Source: Gavia stellata (Eukaryota; Chordata; Aves; Gaviiformes; Gaviidae). Taken from it: a stretch of 64,000 nt of DNA. Positions 1-11,600 of this stretch are shown in pieces. The stretch lies in assembly GCF_030936135.1 (NCBI RefSeq), contig NC_082597.1, forward strand, positions 76,614,495 through 76,678,494. Direction: 5' to 3'. The notes under the pieces are model-generated. The model made no database searches, was not told the origin of the DNA, and saw nothing but the letters and a program-made list of their open reading frames with translations. The position numbers and the translations under genes were made by a program. How positions within the stretch are numbered: the stretch's first letter is position 1; every line of letters starts with the position of its first letter.

Positions 1-3000
1 TGTCAATCCTGCAGAGGTCAACTTTTCATTCAAACTCCTTGAAAACTTAACTTTATCTCAAAATATTTTAGAAGTAATACAGAAGTAAAAAGAGAAATAA
101 AGTGAACAAATGCAAAAACCGTTTCGATGTAGATTTAAATGTGAATAGCAAAACTTAATAACTCATATGCAGATTAAGACTAAACAATAACTTCCTAAAT
201 AGTATAAACATTTACATTGCCTTCCGTGAGAAGACCACAAGATAAAAATCAATCAGTTTTTCAATTCTCATTTGAAGTTTAAATATGCAGGCGTTCAAGG
301 CCAAACAATTTTGATTTTGATGAATTCAATTTCAATGTAGAAGATAATTTCAGAAGACACTAGTGGATGTCAAGAAGATTAGAAAGTAGCAACCTGGTCT
401 CCTTTGCTATGCTATAAGCCTTAAAAATATTTTCCCCATCAAAACTGAATTAATCCTTAATTAAAATTGAAAAGAGAACTCTATTTAGATGAGAACTTTA
501 TTATAAAATTATGACAATTTACGCAGCCCAGCTGGGAGAATTATTCCAGCCTTTTGCTAGGAAAGTCATACCTTGAATAAAATTTTGGTACTGAGTAAAT
601 AAAATGTTATTTCTTATACTATGTAAGTTTTACATCTTAAAAATCAGGTCACATTCATGGGATTGAAAAAGACAGCAAAAAAAGACAGAAAGAAACAGCA
701 TACAGCCTAATGCCTCATCCAATCACTTTCTTTTTTTAAAACCCTAAGGACACAATATCCCTTCTAGAGGGAAGTTTCATAAACATCTTATAAAATACTG
801 TAACCCTTTTTTGTTTGTTTTTTGTTTTTAAAGTAACCAGTGGAGACAGATTTCTTTCATCACAGTTCATCTAGTCTTCACTTTACGAGCTCTAGTCACA
901 CTGATGGAATTTTCTTCACAATACATCATTTTAAGGTAAATGCTGAAGAAAGAAGGGAACTGAGCAACAGTCTAAAAAGGGCTTCTCTGTACTTATGTCT
1001 ATTCAGGGACAGCAACTGCCACTGAAAACGCCACTAGAAAGACAGATAACATGGACTTAATGCTGCTGCTCTCGCACTGATCGTTGCTGTTTCAAAATTA
1101 AAATTTCAGCACCAGCTTCACTACTTCAAAGCTGGATTTTGAAGTGAAGTGTGAAGTCAGTCTAAGCGGTTCCTGCCACTTCCCTTCCTGGTCAATCCTC
1201 TTGTTCCTTTGCTTGGGGCACAGTCCACTGAGAAAAGTTTCTGCAAGGCCATACTCTCAACTATCTCATTAAAATATGTCAGGTTAAAAATTACAATCCC
1301 CAGCTACTCCCAAAACAGGAAGTTCATTTGTTCATTTTTTGTTTAAAACACAAATCATTTTGCTGCTCTGCTGGTGAAGACAGCTTCATAGTCACAAAAA
1401 GGGAATGATAAATACCAACATGGGAACAGCAGAAACTTCAAAAATATGAGGATCTTTAGCTAGGCTGGCAAGCAAAAGGAGCAACACTACAAGGTGAAAC
1501 CAGCGTACTGAAATTCCTCTTGCAATGGAAGGTAAACTCTAGCCAACCACAGAGATGTCTTGAGTAGGCTCCACAACCACGCTAAGAGCCACGAGTCTCT
1601 TCCCAAGTTAAAATGTTTTTTGTAATGACAGGTGGTTTTAGATTAAAGTTCTCATCCACTTCAAATTTAGTAGCTTGTAAAATACAAACTGAAGCATATC
1701 AGAAAGACTCTGACTAATTTCATCTTTCCCAGACAGGTGGATATGGCAATGTTGAGAAGTTTAGTACCAAAGATTGCACCAGATTTTTGGCAGGACGTTA
1801 GAAGCTAATAGCACTTAATGTACGAAATTATTGTTTTTCAGAATTGACTTCTATTTCCAGGACACATTTCCCATTTAGGCAAAAAATTATAAACATTCAT
1901 CAGTCAAGTATTCTCAGTTGATCAAGGTACCACGTGCAGCAGCATTTGACCTCGTTATGTAAGAGTTATTCCTTCATCCCAAGATTAAAAAAAAGCATAC
2001 GAAAAATAACAGAGTGAGAAAAAAAATCAGTATTTAGCAAAAAAAATCAAGTGAACTGTGAATTCTCTTCTGTTACAAACTACTACAGCAGAAACCTGCA
2101 AGTAGCTTGATTCTCAGAAACATGTGCAGTGCCTCAAACTTCCCTCCCCTCCTGCAGGTCAGGCAGACTGTACCTGCAACCACGTGCTACAGATCTCATG
2201 AGAAAGTGGGAGTATATAATAATAGCGATGTTGCAGTACACATGGGAAATAAATTCAGTCAGTACACATGGGAAACAAATTCAGTAATGCCACCCAGCCC
2301 AAGCCACAGGGAAGCTTTGAGTTCCCATGAAACCAGGATTCGGAATGACAGTAATCGTTTTCTTTGACAGACAGAATAAATGAAAGCCAAGCTATCAGTG
2401 CACTCTCTGTATCTCAAACAAAGCTCTGTTCCAGTCCAAATTCCTTTTCATCAAAACTCTTCTGATAACTTTCTGACTAGCTCATTGACTTAAAAAGTCA
2501 ACACTAAAAATATCTTCAGGTGTGACTTCACACCTGAAAAGCCAAGATTTCTATCTCATGCTTTTGAGGTAAGTTTATCCAAGGGAAATCTGGACTTTTC
2601 ACCTTTCGTGGCTTTGGCCCTCTTCCCACAACTTCCCAACTTCTGATAGCAGGATCCACCCCTGAAAGGATCATGACTTCCTCTGAAAACCTGGCTGAGC
2701 AGCCTGGGAGGTACAGAACAGCTTCTATTTTTAACGGAGAGAAGCTGAGGCAGCTCAGGTGCTGTCAGGACTACACCATTTAAACACCTTTCCTCCTGTA
2801 ACACATTAGAGTACGTAAATCCAATAACAGGAATCAGTATCAACATAGTTCTGGCAACTATGCTGAATGCTACTGACCATGAAAAAACTGCCTGCTTTGT
2901 CTGACAGCATGACTTCTGTCTCGCAGCCAATCTAGTAGTGCAGAGTTTAGGAATTACTGCTGAGGTACTCCACGACACGAGACACACGTGACAGAAACGA

Positions 3001-3228
3001 CGAGTTTGGTCATTTCTAAAGCAGCATTCTCCATTCTAACTTGCGTGGAAACAAGCTGCTGGCAGAACTGCAGAACTCAGTTATACTAGGCAAGGAGCAT
3101 TTATAAAGAAGTCTTCTCCTTAAAATATAAGTATTCCCCCTGCTGCAGCACTGCCGAAGATTTAAGAACCTATAAACATTTCACAGTATCCATGGAGAGG
3201 TCATGCTCAGCACTGTACATGCACTTAC
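1..3228 (-). other. CYB5R3: CYB5R3 intron 2 (partial, runs off the left edge)
   Basis: This AT-rich stretch follows the donor of CYB5R3 exon 2 on the minus strand. I looked for the next exon, which in the family continues with the SHDTRRFRF-type FAD-domain segment, and found nothing like it, so exon 3 and later probably lie left of base 1. Open frames here, such as minus 2556-2987, show no family features. One tandem duplication is listed separately. Confidence 0.6.
2234..2285. repeat. 26-bp tandem duplication
   Basis: Two adjacent 26-bp units (2234-2259 and 2260-2285), both starting CAGTACACATGGGAAA, differ at one base. They lie inside CYB5R3 intron 2. No function is evident. Confidence 0.9.
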
Positions 3229-3360
3229 CTCCTTATCAATCAGCCTCAATGCATACTTCACTTCAGGATCCTTCAGAGTAATCGCAGGATGCGGATTCTT
3301 GAAAAGCCTCAGGATGGTGGTGTAGATTAGCCATATTGGGTATGTCACAACCCGACCCAA
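3229..3360 (-). CDS. CYB5R3: CYB5R3 coding exon 2
   Basis: This 132-bp exon (44 codons, phase 0 at both ends) encodes the membrane anchor and the first strand of the FAD domain. The acceptor reads TATTGCTGCAG before TTGGGT and the donor is GAG followed by GTAAGT. The open frame extends upstream into the intron (to about 3462), but those residues are not part of the protein. Confidence 0.93.
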
Positions 3361-6300
3361 CTGCAGCAATACAGAAAGAGTGTTAGACACGTGTGCATAA
3401 CAAGAGAAAGTTATTCTGGTGCGAAGGAATGTGGTAGTATGGCATGACAATCTAACCACCAAAAAGCCCGTGTTGCTTTGTACTAATATGAGCAGGAAGA
3501 GGAAGCATTAAAAAAACACCAGTCAGTGTAACACACTTTTGCTCTTGCTTTATGAACACCTGGCGTTACTCCTATGTTGAGGCACTTGGCATATTGGCAG
3601 AGGGTTGCCAAACCTGGCCGCTCAACAGAAGTGAGGATGCCACAGCTCCCTGTCCCCAGGTCCAACCATTAACAAGGCTGAGCATGTATGTCCAGCAGGC
3701 ACGCACACGGACCCACATACAGAACACATGCCCACGTGGCTGGCCACACTGATCAACACAGACAGATACTCCCACAAACAGCACCGATGGCCTCATCCTG
3801 TTCCCCTCCCTGACCGATCAGGATGAAGGTCCATTAGTGGGAAGTACATATACACACATGCGTATAAGGTGGATCCACAAGTAGCTGGCTTAGTCTTCGG
3901 AGCAGCTGTCCCCAGACTCCAGTCTCCCCAGTTGCTGACATCTGGACATACAAGCCACTGTTGCACAGACCCCTTCAGACACCATTGCATAGGCTGTGGA
4001 CCCCCAAGTAATTTGAGATCTCACACTTGACCACAGACCCCACTCTCTAGCAGCTGGCCAGGACCCCCCAGCCCCTCCCGCAGTGGTCTCACCTTCAGAG
4101 ATGTACACACACCTGGCTCCCAGGCCACCTCACCTACTTGCTGGCTAGTCCATCTTGATCTTTGCTAGGCACCACACACTCGTGCTGGGTGCTGGCACCA
4201 CAGACACACAGGCCCTCCGACCTGCGGTCTGGCTCCAGGCACTAGCACTTACACCTCCACACAGACAGGTGCATGCAAAACAGCATCCCTTCCCTGGGAA
4301 AGCAGCTATGGAATTTAACCAGGACACGGGACAGACTGCAATGACTGGTTGCAGGATGCAGCCAGACAAAGGTACAGAGCAGGCCTGTTTACGCAGGGTC
4401 AGCCTTTTTTATCCCTTTATCCTTTTATTTTCCCCACATTTGTTCCTCCCTGAATGGCCTCGATCCCTGCCTTTGGTTCCTCCCCTAAACATCCCACAAC
4501 CCCCAAATGCTCTTCCCCTTCATCCCGTGCCCCCACAGCCTGCAAGGGGAGCCAGCCTCCCACTGACACATGCAGATGGGCACCACCCCTGGCCCGCAGG
4601 GCAATGGCTCCCCCAGACAGCTCTGGGAACCGTTGGGGTCATTTCTCCGAGTGGGTTATTAGGACTCCCCTGCCTGACAGTACCTCTGTGCTCCTTTGTG
4701 TGCAAATGTATGGAGATAAGCCTTCATGAGTTGGCTGCTCTCCTGTGATGGGCCTGACAGTAGCCAGGTCAGGGTATCACCCAGGTTACCCATCCACCAT
4801 TGTGCCTCTCTGCTCCTTGGTGCACCCAGGTGCAGACAGGTTCCTCAACCACGTCACCTAACGCGCACCACTGCTTTGGGCCTTTTATATCACAGTGCTT
4901 GGAGGCAGACGGAGACATGGTCATGTAGCCTGCTGCAGGAATGAGCCGCTGCAACTATAGCTGCGTGGACAAGAAGGAAGGAAGATGTCACCTCCCCGGC
5001 CCAGTGCCATACACCCTGGGCACTGGTGGGTCTACAGGGCTGAAGATGGGTCACCTGCAGGCTACTGCCAGGCCCATGCTCAGCTAGAGGCCTGTGCCAT
5101 CATTTCTAGTGCCTGGTGCCAGGGACAGTCCTGTTCCTATGGGGTTAGATAAGCTCTACAACAGCCAACAAAGTCACCTGCATAGGTAGACTTGGTCCTA
5201 ACTTAGGACAGGACAATAAACTGAACAACTACTTATAAAAATCCTCTCCAACTCTGTAATTTGTTATTCAATGCTTTAACAGAGGAGAGGGAAAAAACAT
5301 GACCATAGCAGAAAAAAAGCAAATACTAAGATTCTTAGATTGCATTCAATGCACCAACTACCTGGTTAGTTTTCACTTTCATTTTCTGTTAAAGGGATCC
5401 AACTAGTCTTTCAGAAGCACATTTCTGCGAGTGTGGCAGTTCTCAGGAGGCTATACAAAAACATCCTACATTATTATTACTAAAACTGTGGCAAGTGTAA
5501 AATAAAAAAAAGAAGGGGCCAGCATAAACTCTCTCTTCCTAAAATGCTGCTGTACAGGTTTAAAATATATCAACACTGGGTATAGCTTGAAGGCACACCA
5601 CACCATACACACTGCATTTTTCACTTTTATTTGAAAATACTGAAATAGCTCCACACAGGTTGTTTCTGAAGAAGCTGAAGTTTACAGGAATGTTATTCCT
5701 TATTCCTGCAGATCTACCAGATTACTGCAGCTCCATGAAGAACTTTTGTTACCAACACACAAAAAGAGGGGGGAAGGAGTAGAGTTATTTAAGAAAATGA
5801 CAGAGCAACAAGTGAATGAGACCTGGTGAAGATAGCAGAGACCTGGTGGAGATGGCAACCTGAATCTGTAGCAGATGATGATTCAAATAAGATATTAATA
5901 TGTTAAAATAAACTAGTTTCATTCACAGATGTGGCTATCTAAAATGGACCAAAACAAAGTGCAGCTGTGGTCTAGCAAAATTGCAGTTGAAAATGGGAAT
6001 TAAAAAAACTTAGGCTCAGTCCCAACTCCAATACCAATGTATGTCAGTAGCAGATGATCAGGAAGGCAGGAGGAGAGTGGAGTTCAAAATACCATCCCTG
6101 CAAGTCAGCTTCTCCACCTGTATGCAGAGATAAATGTTTTCTCCCATCTTCGCAAATCATTTTTGGGTTATCAGATGTCAAATGAAAACTACCACAGCTG
6201 TTCAATAAATGAGATTAATACACTCTTTCCCCAAATGCGAATAATCAACACTTTTTGAAGTAATGCACCAGATCTGAGTCTATTGGAACAGAATACAGTT

Positions 6301-7991
6301 TAATTTTGACAAACACTTTTAACACAGTGTTAGCCTCACGGAAGGCTATTTGTTATTCATGGTCAATTAGTGCAAAAGCCTCACGGGATTTAGCCTGGAA
6401 AGAAAGAGCACACCCACTAATTCAGATAGCTATTTTAGTTCCTTACTCAGAAGGTATCAGCTGGTAGGCAGAAAAAAAGAGGAAGAACTGAAGGCTGAAT
6501 GATTACAAGAAATTATCCTTGCTAAGAAATACATTCTGAGGGTTAAAAGTGATCTATATATTCTTACCGCAGAGTATTGTCAAGACATTAATGAAGATAA
6601 CAGCACTGCAACCATGGAAGCTGCATCAGATCTACAGCAGCAGAGGGAGCGACTGGCTGACCATAAGGCCACAAATCACTAAATGAAGACCTGGTGACTC
6701 ATAGTTTCCAGTTGCACAAATCTTTGTTAACAGAGCTCACAAAATAAGTAACTGAGCAGGAATTTTTATTAATGGAAACAGACCTTCATAGGATAACAAA
6801 AGAGGCCACAAAAAGCCGAAAAGCCATTGCATGGAGATTGCCAGCCCTTTCCACTAGGGCGTGGTGAGCAAAACACAGTTAAACGTGTAAGCTTATGGCA
6901 GGACACTCCATCGCCAAACTGCCCTACAATCACACAAACCAAAGGCTTCTTTGGCAAGAAAAGACTTGCACCCTCAGCTCCAATCCCCCCTCCCTCATTC
7001 AAACCCTATTTTTAAGTGATCTTAGTTAAACATTCTTCTCATCTGTTTCAGAAAACGATGAGAGGATTAAGAGACAGGCATTTCTTCACTTCTGCAGTTT
7101 TAGCATCTGCCTCATCCTCTTCTGTTCAAGTAACCTAATAAGCAGCTGTACCCAAACTAGTATATGTTGCATCCACCTCCGTCCTGCTCCTCTCACAAAA
7201 CCAAAGCCAGAAATGTTTGAGCAGGTGCATCAGAGGAAAGAAACGATGTGCCAGGCAGCTGCTAAAAGAGGGTAACGATGCATGCTACACATAATAGCAC
7301 TGCAAACCCACCGCTCAGCAGACATGATGCCGAAAGAGCTCTCCGCTGCAACAGCAGCTGCCAGGCGAGTGGTTTTAAAAGCCATCAGCACAGACGTTGA
7401 AAAACTATTCAAGGAACTGAGAGAAGAAAAATGCAGACACCGTGGCAGCCAACACAGGCACCATTATCCCACAGAACAGAGCCGTGGGTGCCCACGCTGG
7501 CACACACCCCCCTGCCCACGCCCGCCACGAGAAGGTCCCAGAGCTACCGCACTGCTGTGGGGGGATGCAGGCGGCTCCCAACACAGGCACCCCCGTTTGC
7601 CCTCCCGAGTGATGGGTACATGGCAAGGGAGGCAGCAGGGGCCTCGAGCACCCTGTGACACCACCCAACGGCCTCCGCTCTGCCCAGGCACCCAGAGACA
7701 GCCCGCGCCGGGGCCGCTGGGACTGGCGGAGCGGCCGCGCCCGAGGCGCAGCGGACCACCGCGCCTCTCCCCTCGCCCGCGGCCTGGCCTCGGGGCCTCA
7801 GCTCGGGGCCTCAGCTCGCCCAGGGCCGTGTCGGGAGAAGCAGGGGAGGGGCAGAAGGCAGCGCCCCGGCAGCCCAACCGCCCGCTGCCGAGAGGCGGAG
7901 GGCCTGCTTCCCGCCTCCATCCCCCCGCCCCGGGGCCCGGCCGCCCCCGCCGGGGGTCGGGCGCACTCACCGTGCTGAGCTGCGCGCCCAT
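3229..7991 (-). CDS. CYB5R3: NADH-cytochrome b5 reductase 3, 5' part (exons 1 and 2)
   Basis: The coding sequence is complement(3229..3360, 7971..7991), continuing beyond the left edge. It encodes the first 51 residues of the membrane-bound NADH-cytochrome b5 reductase, the FAD enzyme that passes electrons from NADH to cytochrome b5 on the ER and outer mitochondrial membrane. Visible parts are MGAQLST (Gly2 is the known myristoylation site in the family), a hydrophobic anchor of about 20 residues (LGRVVTYPIWLIYTTILRLF) and the start of the FAD-binding domain (PAITLKDPEVKYALRLIDKE). Exon length, phase-0 junctions and residues match the mammalian protein, whose second exon also starts LG and ends RLID(R/K)E. 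The start is the ATG at 7991 inside a CpG island. The FAD and NADH domains proper lie outside the window, so integrity of the whole gene cannot be judged. Confidence 0.93.
3570..4760 (-). mobile_element. LTR-like dispersed repeat, copy 1
   Basis: The reverse complement of this stretch aligns by eye with 36.13-37.06 kb over most of its length. Shared blocks include GGAACCAAAGGCAGGG, CTAGCAAAGATCAAG followed by GGCCTGGGAGCCAGG, CTTGTATGTCCAG followed by CAGCAACT, and GGA(A/G)CAGGATGA. Both copies have a TTAAATTCC block at a similar place that could be a polyadenylation signal. A TATAAAAG box lies further upstream on the same strand (around 4.88 kb), so the element may be longer. It sits antisense to the plus strand inside CYB5R3 intron 1. 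The family and exact ends are unknown; LTR is inferred from the signal layout. No coding capacity is seen. Confidence 0.5.
5818..5857. repeat. 20-bp tandem duplication
   Basis: Two 20-bp units starting GAGACCTGGTG differ at two positions. They lie within CYB5R3 intron 1. Confidence 0.85.
7971..7991 (-). CDS. CYB5R3: CYB5R3 coding exon 1
   Basis: Seven codons, MGAQLST, are followed directly by the donor GTGAGT. This is identical to the mammalian myristoylated N-terminus of the membrane isoform. It is too short to be found as an open frame; it is recognised by sequence identity, phase and CpG island position. Confidence 0.92.
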
Positions 7992-8104
7992 CGCTGCCCC
8001 CTGACAGAAGCGACAGCACCGCCCGCCCCGCCCCACGACGTCGGCACGGCGCCCCGCCAACCAGCTCCGCGCCGCTACCGCCCCCTGCTGGCCGCCAGCT
8101 GGTT

Positions 8105-8118
8105 CCCCCCCCCCCCCC
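8105..8118. repeat. Poly-C run (C14)
   Basis: Fourteen consecutive C residues lie in the CpG island upstream of CYB5R3. Such a run is prone to length change and to sequencing error. Confidence 0.9.
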
Positions 8119-8229
8119 GCTCCCGGCGCGGGCCCGTCCGACCCGGCCGGCGCCCGCCGAGGCCGCGGCGCGGCCGCCAGGCGGCGGCCGCTCCCCGCTG
8201 AGGCGCCCGGGGCGGTGGCCGCTGCACCC

Positions 8230-8283
8230 GGGGCCGGAGGTCGGGGCCCGGGTGGTGGGGCCGGAGGTCGGGGCCCGGGTGGT
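8230..8283. repeat. 27-bp perfect tandem duplication
   Basis: Two identical 27-bp units (8230-8256, 8257-8283) starting GGGGCCGGAGGTCGGGG lie in the CpG island. They are G-rich and could form quadruplex structure. This is probably a recent duplication. Confidence 0.9.
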
Positions 8284-8642
8284 GGGCCCCGGCGCTGGGC
8301 CCTTCGCCCGGTGAATACGCGGCGGGTCCCGCTTCCCCCTGCAGAGGTGGGGGGAAGTGGGGAGCGGGGTGGGAGAGGCGCTGCCGCCGTTGTTTCGGCT
8401 ACTGCGCCCCTGGCCGCTCGCTCTGGGGAACCGCGGCCTCCGCGTACCGGCGCCCTGAGGCGGCGCACCTCGAAATGGCCGCGGGGCGCGGCTGCCCGCA
8501 GGCGGGCTGGCAGGGCGGTACCTCCCGGTGCCTGCGCAACTCGCAGCGGGAGGCGTGGAAACCACACAAAAAACGAAATCCTGTAGTCATCGTTGCGTGT
8601 GTGCCTTCCGTGCTTCTCCCCACCAACGCAGAAGACAGGCAA

Positions 8643-11600
8643 GCCTGATTTTTATTAGTGCCACCACTTCGGGGAGCCTGCCCTTATTGTAGTATTATAC
8701 CGCATACGTTAACACCCTTTTGCCCTTTATTAACTGCACAAATAATGATGTGGGAAAGCAAGGGTAATAAAATGACAGTATCTTTTCTTCTTTAACCAGC
8801 AATCGAAGCCCCGCTATCTTTTCGCGACAAGAGGAGGATAGCTTTTGTATGTCAACACCACAATTCATTATTATAGCACATAAGCCTTAACTTCTGCTAG
8901 TACTGCTTCAGAGCCAGCACCTGCACACAACACAGAGTAAGGAGAAAGGTGCTTGGGTGTCAGGATGCCCTGCACTGGCACTTCTGAATCCTGTGAATCG
9001 ACTCCATCTCATCTAGGCCAGTGATGGCCAACAGCCTGATTGATTAATGGAGACATTTATCCAAAAAGCACAAAAACCGAGCTGTGCAACAAGAATGGAT
9101 GTTTCAGCCAGACCACCCAAAATTTTGGTGTACATCGATGTGTACAAATTAATGACTAATAAGTAAATGCATCTTTCTGTCTGTGCTAAACGTGAAACGC
9201 TTCAAAGCTCTTTAATTAATGTCTTAGCTTGCAGTAAACAGGCCTCGATGATTCCTAGGTACAGTTTCTCCTTAAAAAATCAAGGAAGGCATATGCTTGA
9301 CAGTCCTAATATTAAGATTAAAAAAAAACTAATAAAAAATTTCTTCCCTTAGGCCCTCAGCTCACATAGTGGTACTGAGCCACCTGCACCCCCAAGCACT
9401 TGCTTTCTTCCAGCCTCTGCATTTGCTGACTGTGCAGGCAGCTCATCTGGCTGTGAGAACATTCATAAGCCAGTCATGGTTTACCTAGTTAACTTGGAAA
9501 TTAGCACTGGTAAATAAAGGCAGGTTAACAGACCAACCTAAAGTTAAGCAGGTCACGTCACTGCAGTCTAGGTAAAGACATTTAGCTGCAGGAATGGAGT
9601 TACTTATTCCTGGCATTTCTATGACGAGAACATGCCTGGCTGTGTAATCCTCTTGCTTGTCTCTTTGAGGACAGCTGCTGCACCAGTAACTCCGGAGTAA
9701 GTGAAGGGATTATAACACCATTGGCTAGAGAGAAGGACTTCAGGATTGAGATGATGGGGCTTAGGAAACTGGGGAGATAACTAAGAGACAGGCTGGGCAC
9801 AGGGGCCATGGAGCTTGGTCGGAGACCATCTGTCAGGTGAGCCTCCAGTTTGAGAATTAGTGCTTAGGGAAGGGTGGAGACCCTAAAGTCCCTGCTTCCT
9901 GCTCTCAGTGAGCTCTGACCTTGCTAGGTTCCTGCTGACCAGCCTGAGCTGTATCTCCACTGCTTTTCACTGTTGGTCAGCTTGTGGAGACATGGTTGCA
10001 ATAGCCAAAGCTCCCATGAGAATGTCCAATAAACTCAGTTTCTCAGAAACTTTCCTCTTCCCTATATCCACGCACAAAAAGTGACCCAAAGGCCTGCTCT
10101 GGCTTCTCTGGGGAAAGGACTGAGCCTGCTGTAGATCCGCATGGTGTTTTTTCTAGCTGCCAGCTTTTACTCAGTCTCCCTGAGGGAGCTTGTCCAGCGC
10201 AAATGTGTCCTTCATGCATGTGTGAGCCCTGCCTGCTTTGGTCTGGAAGCCTGTAAATCACAGTGTTCTCGCTCACCCCCTCTAGATCCACCAAAGAGGT
10301 TTAAATTAACTCTGAATGAGCCCTTTCCTTCTTCAGGGAAGTTTAGGCACCTGACTAGAGGTGACAAACCAGCACTTACCCACTGGCCACCCTGGTTAGA
10401 AAAGAAAAATACTTAGGCCAGTAACACACAGAGATGCCTACATGCTTTAGAAACAGGCCTTATTCACAGGGTTTCCTTAACCCTTGACCTTGGCAAAGGT
10501 CTGCATCCAATGCTTGAGGTGGCAGTTTTTTTAGGCTGAGTGTCTTTGCAAGTCTATTGACCCATTCGTTTGGAAATGCTGTTCACGTGTGAGTGAGACA
10601 GTGCCAAATACTCTCCCTGTTCCCTTGTGCCAGAAAAGAAGACCAGAGCAGCGGGAACCTGACCTCAGCTCCTGTGCAACAAACATACACTGCCCTGTGC
10701 AATGGGTTTGACAAAGCATTGCCTGGTCTCTTCAGTGCAAAAAGCCAACCCACGGTGTGAGCAAGGCCACTCTCTGGACACTGCCTGCATTAGACCCGGG
10801 AACGGCCCAGATTCTGCACTGATCTCATTTGCCTTTCATCAGTTTCTGTTGGCAAATGCACCCTTTTACACTCTTTGGGATCCTTAATTTTTTCTTAGCT
10901 CAACAGCTAAAGCATAGGACAGAAGTTTTACAACAGATTTAAGTACATGTTTGGTTATGAAATCACTAGTGATGCTACTGATCTGACCTGTAATTTTATC
11001 AAAGATTAATTTAAATCCGCTGTCTCCAGTGATGCTGCTGCTTGTAAATGGAAATTCCCTGGGCTCCCATCTGGGCTCTTTCTGCTGATGAGAATAAAGG
11101 AGTTGCAACTTTGTTATGGACAGAATATGCCCACTGGCTTTTGTATTTTAAATGAAAGCCTAAGAAAAGACTTCCTGCATTCAGCTGATAAACACAGGCA
11201 CTGTATTTTTGTCATTTATCTTGCTTACCCAGAACTGCAATAAATACAAACAAAAAATGGTAAAGAAAAAATTCTGTTAAAATTAAGGATATTCAATTTT
11301 GAGATACATTAATTTCCCCTACCAGTGTCAGAATGAAGCTTCACTTTTAAGTGACATGCTAGCTGCATGTCTTGTCTGCCAATTTCATGTGGCAGGCATC
11401 CTCATTACCTGCAGCTTGCTTTGGCTCGAATATGATTCTTTGACAGGATACATGGACCAGAGGTGCAAAACCATTTGTATAACTGATAGCCTAATATCAA
11501 ACCATTTCGGCTTCTGTATATACATATATACAGTTTAAACCTAAAGCTATGTTTTTCAGGAATTAATTATTATGAAGAAGAAAATTTTAAAAGTATCAAT

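Larger units (their letters stand above)
3361..7970 (-). other. CYB5R3: CYB5R3 intron 1
   Basis: This is the intron of about 4.6 kb between the seven-codon first exon and exon 2. It contains an LTR-like repeat on its own minus strand (about 3.57-4.76 kb), a 20-bp tandem duplication near 5.82 kb and otherwise unremarkable AT-rich sequence. Open frames in 3.5-4.9 kb are explained by the repeat. Confidence 0.8.
7440..8570 (-). promoter_or_regulatory. CYB5R3: CpG island promoter of CYB5R3
   Basis: The segment is very rich in C, G and CpG against AT-rich flanks, and contains the first coding exon. Just upstream of the ATG on the minus strand lie a GC box (CCCCGCCCC, 8026-8034) and a CRE-like ACGACGTCGG (8035-8044), suggesting a TATA-less housekeeping promoter. 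Long open frames here on both strands, including one of 392 codons on the minus strand, are expected where GC richness removes stop codons; their Pro/Arg/Gly/Ala composition does not look like protein. Confidence 0.8.

Noticed and set aside
7464-8642. 392-codon minus-strand open frame and overlapping frames in the CYB5R3 CpG island
   Set aside because: GC richness removes stop codons. The composition is Pro/Arg/Gly/Ala on every frame, and the true coding exon there is only seven codons in a different context.
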